Shown here piece after piece: positions 1 to 5,480 of a stretch of 5,957 nucleotides of DNA (positions within the stretch are counted from its first letter, which is position 1; every line of letters begins with the position of its first letter). The DNA lies in assembly GCA_017475785.1 (NCBI GenBank), contig JAFVEX010000123.1:1-5957 (forward strand), given 5' to 3'. The notes beneath the pieces were generated by a model that saw only the letters and a list, made by a program, of their open reading frames with translations, ran no database searches and was not told the DNA's origin. This DNA is from Eubacterium sp. GTDB lineage: Bacteria > Bacillota_A > Clostridia > Lachnospirales > Lachnospiraceae. The position numbers were made by a program, and so were the translations under genes.

Positions 1-80
1 CCTTGACAGCCAGCCCGTCATCCGATGATGATCACCCAACGGACAGTAAGGATAGGCTTCACGAGCGTGTGCAAGAGTAA
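1..80 (+). CDS. possible 3' end of an upstream gene (partial, weak)
   Basis: The frame whose codons start at position 3 is open from the window edge to a TAA at 78-80 and would encode about 25 residues, a hydrophilic Ser/Asp/His/Lys-rich tail ending HERVQE. A charged C-terminal tail is plausible, but the stretch is too short to identify. Its codons (ttg, tca, cca, agg, caa) are unlike the ctg/tcc/ccg/cgc/cag preference of the genes downstream. The other two forward frames stop at 4 and 26. It may equally be non-coding. Confidence 0.2.
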   Translation, partial: LTASPSSDDDHPTDSKDRLHERVQE

Positions 81-176
81 TTTCTGGTTCGGGTCAAAAA
101 CTCCGGAAATCGCTGGAATTTAAAATTTCACATTACGATTAACGGAGGACCTGGCCAGTACCAACAGTGTTTTTTG

Positions 177-194
177 TGTACATACAAATGTACA
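177..194. promoter_or_regulatory. 18-bp inverted repeat, candidate operator
   Basis: TGTACAT (177-183) and ATGTACA (188-194) are perfect inverted copies separated by ACAA. Nested inside, TACAAATGTA (183-192) fits the TACA-N2-TGTA pattern known for CopY/BlaI/MecI-type repressors. The repeat lies just upstream of a TACAAT -10-like box (206-211) and so overlaps where the -35 would be, the usual place for a repressor or activator site. The geometry is seen directly; binding by any named regulator is inference. Confidence 0.4.
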
Positions 195-205
195 GCAGCC
201 TGATT

Positions 206-211
206 TACAAT
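206..211 (+). promoter_or_regulatory. possible -10 box for the 40-aa ORF
   Basis: TACAAT matches TATAAT at five of six positions. No good -35 lies 16-18 nt upstream; that space is occupied by the inverted repeat at 177-194, so the promoter may be weak or activator-dependent. Transcription would start near 218, giving a leader of about 58 nt before the ATG at 276. Another -10-like hexamer, TAAAAT (121-126), is a less well placed alternative. Confidence 0.3.
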
Positions 212-259
212 GAGATCACAGAACAGATGAAACACGTTCAAAAAGGTCTCAGAGAGTTG

Positions 260-267
260 AAAGGAGG
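260..267 (+). promoter_or_regulatory. strong ribosome binding site of the 40-aa ORF
   Basis: AAAGGAGG lies 8 nt before the ATG at 276. It is a near-perfect anti-16S match and the best Shine-Dalgarno sequence in the window. It is the main reason to believe that the short ORF is translated. Confidence 0.7.
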
Positions 268-275
268 CTGCTGAT

Positions 276-398
276 ATGAAGGGTTATCTGACAGGATGCG
301 GGTACATGGGATATGTGGACGGCCGGTACATGCTGTTTTCGAGCGAGGACGAATACAGGGATTACATGGAGAGCGTGTTGTTGACAGACCGAAATTAA
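276..398 (+). CDS. small 40-aa protein of unknown function
   Basis: The ORF runs from ATG 276 to TAA 396-398 and encodes 40 residues. I do not recognise a named family. The N-terminal half is rich in Gly and aromatics (GYLTGCGYMGYVDGRYMLF, residues 3-21) and reads like a beta-hairpin turning at VDG. The second half (SSEDEYRDYMESVLL, residues 22-36) looks like an acidic amphipathic helix. Net charge is about -3, with one Cys at residue 8 and no signal peptide or membrane segment, so a small soluble cytoplasmic protein is expected. The start is fixed by AAAGGAGG 8 nt upstream. The patterned composition, with five Tyr and four Met in 40 residues, argues against a chance ORF. I have a vague recollection of similar short GYMG...YMLF proteins in clostridia but cannot confirm it. 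It is separated from the next gene by 114 nt containing a separate promoter. Confidence 0.6.
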   Translation: MKGYLTGCGYMGYVDGRYMLFSSEDEYRDYMESVLLTDRN

Positions 399-422
399 AA
401 TTTAACAAATTCGTAAAAACTA

Positions 423-452
423 CTGGAAATCCAAATGAAAGTGTGTTATACT
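423..452 (+). promoter_or_regulatory. promoter of the C39-like gene
   Basis: TATACT (447-452) preceded by TG at 444-445 forms an extended -10 (TGnTATACT). The -35 is weak: CTGGAA at 423-428 with an 18-nt spacer matches only three consensus positions, which is tolerable with an extended -10. The start would be near 459, giving a leader of about 54 nt to the ATG at 513. A consensus TTGACA at 381-386, inside the end of the 40-aa ORF, has no acceptable -10 at the right distance. Confidence 0.55.
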
Positions 453-496
453 TCAACCGTTATGTGCGACTGGTTCTTTGACCGGCGCAAACCAAA

Positions 497-502
497 AAGG
501 AG
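497..502 (+). promoter_or_regulatory. ribosome binding site that fixes the C39-like start
   Basis: AAGGAG lies 10 nt before ATG 513. The frame stays open upstream to an ATG at 435, but that longer start precedes the promoter -10 and would bury the signal peptide, so 513 is preferred. Confidence 0.6.
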
Positions 503-512
503 TCTGATACAC

Positions 513-1262
513 ATGACAAAACGAATTTGGATGACGCTGCTGACGCTCCTGCTGATCTTCAGCATGCAGGTTCCGGTCTTCGCGCTGGACAAGGAAAAAG
601 CGACTGCGGCACTGGAAAAACAGAAAAAGACAGGTGTTCTGGATACAACAGAGGTTGATACCTGGTTCCAGGGAAGGATTCCGCAGACTGACAAGCGGAC
701 CCTCAAGAAGGGGACTTCCTATACGACGATCGGCAACGGCGGATGTTCTTATTTCGCGGCGGCGTACATGCTGCTGAAGATGGGAGATCTGGATCTCCTC
801 GGCGGCGAGACACCGGTCACGGTTCTTGACAAGATGGAGTCGATTGACGGTTACCTGAGCTTTGGCAAGATGGATTTTCTCAGGATCCGGGAGGTCTGGT
901 CGGACGTCACCTGCTGTGAGTACAAGACGCCGCTTACCGGCACGATGCCGGAGCGCGTCGAGCAGATCCGTGAGAAGCTGGACAACGGCTATTTTGTCAT
1001 CGCGACGGTTGTCGGCGGCGTGACAGACGGCCATTACATCTTTATCGACAGCATCACAGATGACGGCGATATGATCATCGGCGACAGCGCTTTCGGCGGA
1101 ACCAGATGGAGCGACACCTTCGGGCCGTCCGGCTCTACCATCACCGATATTTCGGTGTTCCGCAGCAGCAATGTCAATTCCTATGACTGCCCGTCAATCT
1201 ATGAGTACAAAGAATATCTGGAATCTGGCAAGGATTTTTCGCTGAAGCCGGTTTCCCTGTGA
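513..1262 (+). CDS. secreted C39-like (papain-fold) cysteine peptidase family protein
   Basis: The product has 249 residues. Residues 1-24 form a Sec signal peptide: TKR, then a hydrophobic core (WMTLLTLLLIFSMQV), then a VFA/LD cleavage site. There is no lipobox, membrane anchor or cell-wall motif, so the protein is probably released. The mature part resembles the Peptidase_C39_2-like fold. Cys78 in NGGCSYFAAAYML would be the nucleophile at the start of a helix, His174 in DGHYIFIDSI the base, and Asp191 in IIGDSAFGG the third residue. The oxyanion-hole Gln usually found a few residues before the Cys is not visible; residue 72 is Thr. Activity is therefore uncertain and the protein could be a binding or modified-activity member. 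Cys134-Cys135 are adjacent, and a further Cys lies at 226. The C-terminal 30 residues are Tyr/Lys/Ser-rich. The gene is monocistronic, with its own promoter and a strong terminator. The substrate is unknown. An export-type bacteriocin C39 is unlikely because no ABC transporter domains are present. Confidence 0.8.
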   Translation: MTKRIWMTLLTLLLIFSMQVPVFALDKEKATAALEKQKKTGVLDTTEVDTWFQGRIPQTDKRTLKKGTSYTTIGNGGCSYFAAAYMLLKMGDLDLLGGETPVTVLDKMESIDGYLSFGKMDFLRIREVWSDVTCCEYKTPLTGTMPERVEQIREKLDNGYFVIATVVGGVTDGHYIFIDSITDDGDMIIGDSAFGGTRWSDTFGPSGSTITDISVFRSSNVNSYDCPSIYEYKEYLESGKDFSLKPVSL

Positions 1263-1287
1263 CAGCAAATTTTACCAGTGAATAAGG

Positions 1288-1322
1288 CGCAGTCCCGGCA
1301 TGTCGGCCGGGACTGTGTTTTT
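1288..1322 (+). terminator. intrinsic terminator after the C39-like gene
   Basis: CAGTCCCGGC (1290-1299) pairs perfectly with GCCGGGACTG (1306-1315) around a 6-nt loop. A G-U and a C-G pair extend the stem at its base, and T1318-T1322 follow. It begins 25 nt after the stop codon and separates this gene from the trk operon. Confidence 0.92.
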
Positions 1323-1325
1323 CGT

Positions 1326-1354
1326 TTGTAACAAATCAGTACATGTGCTATACT
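1326..1354 (+). promoter_or_regulatory. promoter of the trkA-trkH operon
   Basis: The -35 TTGTAA (1326-1331) and the -10 TATACT (1349-1354) are separated by exactly 17 nt, with TG at 1346-1347 making an extended -10. It starts just after the preceding terminator T-tract. The predicted start near 1361 gives a leader of about 83 nt. This is the best sigma-A promoter in the window. Confidence 0.75.
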
Positions 1355-1384
1355 TATGTGAAATGTTATCCTGAATATACATTT

Positions 1385-1410
1385 GCCGGAGCCGTTGTGC
1401 AAAATCCGGC
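1385..1410 (+). other. short hairpin in the trkA leader
   Basis: GCCGGA (1385-1390) can pair with TCCGGC (1405-1410) across a 14-nt loop. There is no T-tract, so it is not a terminator, and it does not resemble a riboswitch I recognise, including the c-di-AMP ydaO class, which is much larger. It may only influence mRNA stability, or it may be chance. Confidence 0.25.
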
Positions 1411-1443
1411 TTTCATCTGAGATATAAGAAAGAGTGCAGAACA

Positions 1444-2793
1444 ATGCAGATTATCGTAGTTGGCTGTGGAAAAGTCGGGAAAAAGCTGGTTGCGCAGCTT
1501 TCACGTGAGGACAACAATATCACCGTGGTGGATACAAACGCGGCTCTGGTCGAAAGTGTGTCCACCCTTTATGATGTCATGGGTGTCACGGGGAATGGGT
1601 CGAGCTTTTCGGTTCTCTCTGAGGCGGATATTGAAAACGCGGATATGATGATTGCCGTGACAGACAGCGACGAGGTCAACCTGCTCTGCTGTGTGATTGC
1701 GAGAAGGGCGAGATGTCTCACGGTGGCGCGTGTGCGCAACCCGATCTATTCACAGGAGCGGGATTTCCTCCGGAAGGAACTTGGCATCTCCATGATCATC
1801 AATCCGGAGCTTGAGGCGGCCAGAGAGGTCGCGCGCCTGTTCCGCTATCCGTTTGCGATTGAGGTGGACCGCTTCGCGAAGGGACGCGCTGATCTGCTGC
1901 GGTTCCGCGTGCCGGCGGACTCCGCGCTTGCAGGCAGGGCGCTGAAGGATCTGGCAAGGGAGACAGAAAACGTTCTGATCTGTATCGCGGAGCGGAACGG
2001 CTCGGTTCAGATTCCGGACGGCAATTATGTAATTGAGAGCGGCGATATCCTGTCGGTGATCTTTGATCCGGTCACAAATGGCCAGTTTTTCAAGAAAATC
2101 GGCGTGCGGACCAATCAGATCCGCAATACGCTGATCATCGGCGGCAGCAAGCTGGCTTTCTATGTGGCCAAAACGCTGGAGCATTCCGATATCGATGTCC
2201 GGATTATCGAAAAGAACCTGGAGCGCTGTGAGCAGATGGCGGAGGTGCTGAAAACGGCGGATATCGTCAATGGTGACGGCAGTGACCATGAGTTTCTGCG
2301 GGAGGAGCGCATTGATCAGTTTGATTCCATGCTGGCCAGCACGACGATGGATGAGCAGAATATTATCCTGTCGCTCTACGCGAAAGACAAAATTCACTAC
2401 AAGGTCGTCACAGACGTCAGCCACATCGAGGTGAGCGGCGTCATCAAAACCCTGGAACTGGACAGCATCATCTCCCCCAAGAGCATCACGGCGGAGACGA
2501 TTCTGCAGTTTGTACGCGCTACTGCAAACGGTCTGGGCAGCAACGTGGAGACGCTGTATCAGCTGATTGACGGTGAAGTTGAGGCACTTGAGTTCTTTAT
2601 TCAGCAGAACGCGCCTGTGGTCGGGATCCAGCTGATGGACCTCCACCTGAAGAACAATATCCTGATCGCGGGAATTGTGCGTGCCGGGCGTCTGATCATC
2701 CCCGGCGGCCGCGACCAGATTCAGGCAGGGGATTCTGTAATTGTTGTGACGACAAATACCGGCTACACGGATATCAATGATATTCTGGCTTGA
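1444..2793 (+). CDS. trkA: Trk potassium uptake regulatory subunit TrkA
   Basis: The 449-residue protein is close to the usual full-length TrkA size (E. coli about 458) and has the duplicated layout of a two-RCK protein. RCK-N 1 (about 1-125) has the Rossmann loop GCGKVG (7-12) and the acidic Asp30 that binds the nucleotide ribose. A TrkA-C domain follows (about 135-217). RCK-N 2 (about 227-345) has a degenerate loop GGSKLA (233-238) with Glu256 at the end of the second strand. A second TrkA-C domain ends the protein (about 370-449). The family forms a cytoplasmic gating ring on TrkH that senses ATP/ADP or NAD(H) and opens the pore; TrkA-C domains of Gram-positive relatives can bind c-di-AMP. 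The degenerate second loop suggests unequal nucleotide binding by the two halves. The start is ATG 1444 with a weak purine-rich GAAAGAG (1428-1434) as ribosome binding site. trkH follows after 22 nt. Confidence 0.97.
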   Translation: MQIIVVGCGKVGKKLVAQLSREDNNITVVDTNAALVESVSTLYDVMGVTGNGSSFSVLSEADIENADMMIAVTDSDEVNLLCCVIARRARCLTVARVRNPIYSQERDFLRKELGISMIINPELEAAREVARLFRYPFAIEVDRFAKGRADLLRFRVPADSALAGRALKDLARETENVLICIAERNGSVQIPDGNYVIESGDILSVIFDPVTNGQFFKKIGVRTNQIRNTLIIGGSKLAFYVAKTLEHSDIDVRIIEKNLERCEQMAEVLKTADIVNGDGSDHEFLREERIDQFDSMLASTTMDEQNIILSLYAKDKIHYKVVTDVSHIEVSGVIKTLELDSIISPKSITAETILQFVRATANGLGSNVETLYQLIDGEVEALEFFIQQNAPVVGIQLMDLHLKNNILIAGIVRAGRLIIPGGRDQIQAGDSVIVVTTNTGYTDINDILA

Positions 2794-2815
2794 GCAGAAA
2801 AGGTTTTTGAAACTG

Positions 2816-4291
2816 ATGAAACAGGCATTTAATATAGAGAAGCGTACCGGAATGAACGTGCCGATGATCCGGTATGTCCTCTGCTGGGCAATTGAAATTG
2901 AGGGGCTGTTTCTTATGCTTCCGTGCATGATTGCCGGGATTTACGGGGAACAGGTTGGGACAATCTATTTTCTGTGGGGAGGCGCCTGCATCGCGGCCGG
3001 GTACATGGGCGTCCGCAGGAAGGTGTCCAACACGGAAATCTATCCAAAAGAAGGCATGGTCACGGTTGCGCTGGTCTGGATCGTTATGAGTCTGTTCGGC
3101 GCCGCGCCGTTTGTTTTCTCGGGAGAAATCCCGAATTATGTGGATGCGCTGTTTGAGATTGTGTCGGGCTTTACGACAACAGGCGCGTCAATTCTGAGCA
3201 ATGTCGAGGGTCTCACCCACGCATCGCTGTTCTGGCGCAGCTTCTCGCACTGGGTCGGGGGCATGGGCGTTCTGGTATTCATTCTGATGCTGATACCGGT
3301 CCGGACGGGTTCTCAGATGAACCTGATGCGCGCGGAGAGCCCCGGCTACAACGTCTCCAAATTCGTGCCGCGCGTCCGCGGAACAGCCAGGATTCTGTAC
3401 AAAATCTATCTCGTTCTCACACTGACCGAGCTGGTGATCCTGCTGGTCAGCAGAATGTACTGGTTTGACGCAGTGTGTCTGACGTTCGGCACAGCCGGAA
3501 CCGGCGGCTTTGCGGTGCTGAATTCGGGCTGCGCGGGATATACCGCCTTTCAGCAGTATGTCCTCGCAATCTTTATGATTCTGTTCGGCGTCAATTTTTC
3601 CTTCTACTTTCTGTTCAAGGGCAGGCGCCGCAGAATGGCATTTAAGATGGACGAGGTGCGCGTGTATGTGATACTGATCGGCGTGAGCGTCCTTCTGATT
3701 TCACTGAACACGTTCCGTATTTACGGCGGGGCGGAGGAGACGTTCCGCGCGGCGCTGTTCCAGGTCGGCAGCATCATCACAACGACAGGCTTCTCCACGA
3801 CGGATTTTGATCTCTGGCCGTCTTTTTCAAAGAATATTCTGATCATGCTGATGTGTATCGGCGCGTGTGCGGGCAGCACCGGCGGCGGGTTTAAGGTCTC
3901 GCGTGTGATTGTGATGGTGCGTTCCGCCATCAGGCGTCTGGCGACTTACATCAATCCGAAGCGTGTCCGAAAGATCCAGATGGACGGAGAGACGCTCAAT
4001 GAAGACCATGTGCGCGGCGTAGAGGTGTTCCTGGTCGTCTACGTCATGGTTTTTGCGCTGTCAGTTCTTGTGGTCAGCCTGGACGGCTTTGGATTTGAGA
4101 CAAATTTCACGGCTGTTGCCGCGACGCTGAACAACATCGGGCCGGGACTTGCTGATGTCGGGCCGACCGCGAATTACAGTATGTTCAGCATTCCGGTGAA
4201 GCTGGTACTGATTCTGGATATGCTGGCGGGGCGGCTGGAGCTGTTTCCGCTGCTGATTCTGCTGTACCCGCCGACCTGGAAGAGCCGGTAG
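2816..4291 (+). CDS. trkH: Trk-type potassium uptake pore protein TrkH
   Basis: From ATG 2816 the product has 491 residues and is an integral membrane K+ translocating subunit. All four pore-loop repeats of the TrkH/Ktr/HKT superfamily are visible with their filter glycines: SGFTTTGAS (Gly123), GTAGTGGFAV (about 230-231), SIITTTGFST (Gly325) and LNNIGPGL (Gly442). The conserved GSTGGGFKVSR stretch (about 353-363) and the C-terminal LAGRLELFPLLILLYPPTW are typical TrkH signatures. Hydrophobic segments run through the whole protein. The start is ambiguous. ATG 2777 overlaps trkA by 17 nt and has no good ribosome binding site. ATG 2816 has AGAAAAGG about 12 nt upstream. ATG 2852 (MNVPMIRYVL, 479 aa) begins where many homologues begin and has AGAGAAG 9 nt upstream. 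The gene is in an operon with trkA, its obligate partner, and translation is probably coupled. Confidence 0.96.
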   Translation: MKQAFNIEKRTGMNVPMIRYVLCWAIEIEGLFLMLPCMIAGIYGEQVGTIYFLWGGACIAAGYMGVRRKVSNTEIYPKEGMVTVALVWIVMSLFGAAPFVFSGEIPNYVDALFEIVSGFTTTGASILSNVEGLTHASLFWRSFSHWVGGMGVLVFILMLIPVRTGSQMNLMRAESPGYNVSKFVPRVRGTARILYKIYLVLTLTELVILLVSRMYWFDAVCLTFGTAGTGGFAVLNSGCAGYTAFQQYVLAIFMILFGVNFSFYFLFKGRRRRMAFKMDEVRVYVILIGVSVLLISLNTFRIYGGAEETFRAALFQVGSIITTTGFSTTDFDLWPSFSKNILIMLMCIGACAGSTGGGFKVSRVIVMVRSAIRRLATYINPKRVRKIQMDGETLNEDHVRGVEVFLVVYVMVFALSVLVVSLDGFGFETNFTAVAATLNNIGPGLADVGPTANYSMFSIPVKLVLILDMLAGRLELFPLLILLYPPTWKSR

Positions 4292-4318
4292 CAAGGAAGA
4301 TCACTTTGCGATTCCGTT

Positions 4319-4333
4319 CTTCGCTTCGCTTCG
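4319..4333 (+). repeat. three tandem CTTCG units
   Basis: CTTCG occurs three times in direct succession (4319-4323, 4324-4328, 4329-4333) immediately before the palindrome. CTTCGC within it is complementary to GCGAAG at 4376-4381, so it could close a larger stem around the palindrome, touching the base of the terminator hairpin. Confidence 0.4.
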
Positions 4334-4335
4334 GT

Positions 4336-4372
4336 CGGTGCTAAGCAAAGGTCCACTGGACCTTCAGCACCG
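4336..4372. repeat. composite palindrome between trkH and hisC
   Basis: The outer arms CGGTGCT (4336-4342) and AGCACCG (4366-4372) and the inner arms AAGGTCC (4348-4354) and GGACCTT (4358-4364) pair perfectly around an ACT loop. AAGCA (4343-4347) on the left faces a single C (4365) on the right. If TGCTT replaced that C the arms would be fully complementary, so this looks like a decayed long palindrome. It resembles the dispersed intergenic (REP-like) palindromes I associate with clostridial genomes, but only one copy is visible here. Confidence 0.55.
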
Positions 4373-4378
4373 CGCGCG

Positions 4379-4404
4379 AAGAGTGCGCAAGCGCACTCTT
4401 TTTT
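4379..4404 (+). terminator. intrinsic terminator between trkH and hisC
   Basis: AAGAGTGCG (4379-4387) pairs perfectly with CGCACTCTT (4392-4400) around a CAAG loop, and T4399-T4404 form the T-tract. It ends only 14 nt before the hisC ATG and 2 nt before its ribosome binding site. It would end trk transcripts, or act as an attenuator if hisC is transcribed from upstream. No promoter is evident between it and hisC. Confidence 0.8.
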
Positions 4405-4406
4405 AC

Positions 4407-4412
4407 AGGAGA
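4407..4412 (+). promoter_or_regulatory. ribosome binding site that fixes the hisC start
   Basis: AGGAGA lies 6 nt before ATG 4419. The frame is open upstream to a GTG at 4338, but that extension would translate the palindrome and terminator hairpin, so 4419 is the real start. Confidence 0.75.
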
Positions 4413-4418
4413 TTATTT

Positions 4419-5480
4419 ATGGGCAAATGGGAAAATAACGTGCGGAAGGTCGTCCCGTATACGCCGGGCGAGCAGCCGCAGCAGAAAAACATCATCAAAC
4501 TGAACACAAACGAGAACCCGTATCCGCCGGCGCCGGCTGTTCTTTCCGCGTTTGGCCGGCTTACCGCAGAAGGGCTCAGGCGCTACCCGGATCCGCGGGC
4601 AGGCAGACTGACGGACGCGCTGGCTGCGTATTACGGTGTTTCGCCTGAGCAGGTATTTGTGGGTGTGGGCTCTGACGACGTCCTTGCGATGGCGTTCCAG
4701 ACCTTTTTCAACAGCAGTGAGCCGGTTCTCTTTCCGGATATCACGTATTCGTTTTATGACGTCTGGGCAGAGGCATTCCGGATCCCGTACAAAACCATTC
4801 CGCTGACGGAGCGGTTCGAGATCAGGGCGGAAGATTACCTCATCCCGAACGGCGGCATTGTCTTTCCAAATCCGAACGCGCCGACAGGAACAGCCATCAC
4901 GCTGGAGGCTGTCGAGACAATTCTGCGGGGAAATCCTGACGTCGTGGTCATTGTAGATGAGGCATATGTTGATTTTGGAGCGGAATCCGCGCTGCCTCTG
5001 ATTGATCAGTACGAGAATCTGCTGGTGGTGCAGACGTACTCGAAATCCCGTTCCATGGCGGGCGCGCGTGTCGGCTACGCAATCGGAAGCAGCAGGCTGA
5101 TCGCGTATCTGAACGCGTTCAAGTATTCCTTTAACTCCTATACGATGAATGACGCCGCGATTATCCTGGGTGCCGCGGCTCTGACAGATGAGGATTATTT
5201 TCAGGAGACCTGCCGGAAGATTATCGAGACCAGGGAGTGGGCAAAGCAGGAATTTTCCCGTCTGGGCTTTTCGTTCGGGGACTCCTGCGCAAACTTCATC
5301 TTTGTCACACACGCCAAGGTGCCCGCGCGTGACATTTTTGCCGCGTTGCGCGGCCGGAATATCTTTGTGCGGTATTTCGACAAGCCCCGGATTGACAACT
5401 ATCTGCGCGTCACCATAGGAACCCGCGCGGAAATGGAGCAGCTGTTTACTGCACTGGAGGAGATCATCGATGGAAAATGA
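4419..5480 (+). CDS. hisC: histidinol-phosphate aminotransferase (class I/II PLP aminotransferase)
   Basis: The 353-residue length is typical of HisC. The enzyme transfers the amino group of glutamate to imidazole-acetol phosphate to give L-histidinol phosphate in cytoplasmic histidine synthesis; some members also act on aromatic amino acid precursors. The visible fold-type-I features come in the right order: LNTNENPYPP (28-37) at the N-terminus, the phosphate-binding GVGSDDVL (82-89), NPNAPTG (151-157), DEAYVDF (180-186) with Asp180 for the pyridine nitrogen, TYSKSRSMAGARVGY (206-220) with Schiff-base Lys209 and phosphate-binding Arg217, and YLRVTIGT (328-335) with the substrate-carboxylate Arg330. 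No other his gene is present nearby, so it is a stand-alone copy here. It sits directly behind a terminator hairpin with no obvious promoter and overlaps the next gene by 11 nt, suggesting a shared transcript with it. An aromatic or other aminotransferase of the same subfamily is the main alternative. Confidence 0.95.
   Translation: MGKWENNVRKVVPYTPGEQPQQKNIIKLNTNENPYPPAPAVLSAFGRLTAEGLRRYPDPRAGRLTDALAAYYGVSPEQVFVGVGSDDVLAMAFQTFFNSSEPVLFPDITYSFYDVWAEAFRIPYKTIPLTERFEIRAEDYLIPNGGIVFPNPNAPTGTAITLEAVETILRGNPDVVVIVDEAYVDFGAESALPLIDQYENLLVVQTYSKSRSMAGARVGYAIGSSRLIAYLNAFKYSFNSYTMNDAAIILGAAALTDEDYFQETCRKIIETREWAKQEFSRLGFSFGDSCANFIFVTHAKVPARDIFAALRGRNIFVRYFDKPRIDNYLRVTIGTRAEMEQLFTALEEIIDGK
5456..5462 (+). 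promoter_or_regulatory. ribosome binding site of the NYN gene inside hisC
   Basis: GGAGGAG within the last hisC codons lies 7 nt before ATG 5470, so the downstream gene can start independently while also being coupled to hisC termination at 5478-5480. Confidence 0.75.

Noticed and set aside
177..194. LexA (SOS) box
   Set aside because: The Gram-positive LexA consensus has GAAC-N4-GTTC; this dyad has ACAT-N4-ATGT at the same spacing and does not match.
381..386. Consensus TTGACA as -35 of the C39-like gene
   Set aside because: No acceptable -10 lies 15-19 nt downstream (TAACAA at best), and it lies within the 40-aa ORF.
435..512. 26-codon N-terminal extension of the C39-like protein from ATG 435
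   Set aside because: It covers the promoter -10 and the AAGGAG site and would put a non-hydrophobic segment ahead of a good signal peptide.
1355..1443. c-di-AMP riboswitch in the trkA leader
   Set aside because: The leader is too short and has only one 6-bp hairpin; none of the conserved ydaO elements are visible.
1750..2928. Long open frame (392 codons) on the minus strand across trkA and the trkH start
   Set aside because: It lies antisense to well-supported genes, and its composition is that of a reversed GC-biased coding sequence with no recognisable motif or ribosome binding site.
4338..4418. 27-codon N-terminal extension of HisC from GTG 4338
   Set aside because: It would translate through the palindrome and the terminator hairpin, is Arg-rich, and is not part of HisC; AGGAGA supports 4419.
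4292..4418. Histidine T-box or his-leader attenuator before hisC
   Set aside because: The gap is only 127 nt, with no T-box AGGGTGGNACCGCG-type sequence, no specifier domain and no run of His codons; only a palindrome and a plain terminator are present.
4413..5312. 299-codon open frame on the minus strand across hisC
   Set aside because: It is an antisense shadow of hisC, Arg/Gln-rich with no domain, and runs out through the hisC ribosome binding site.
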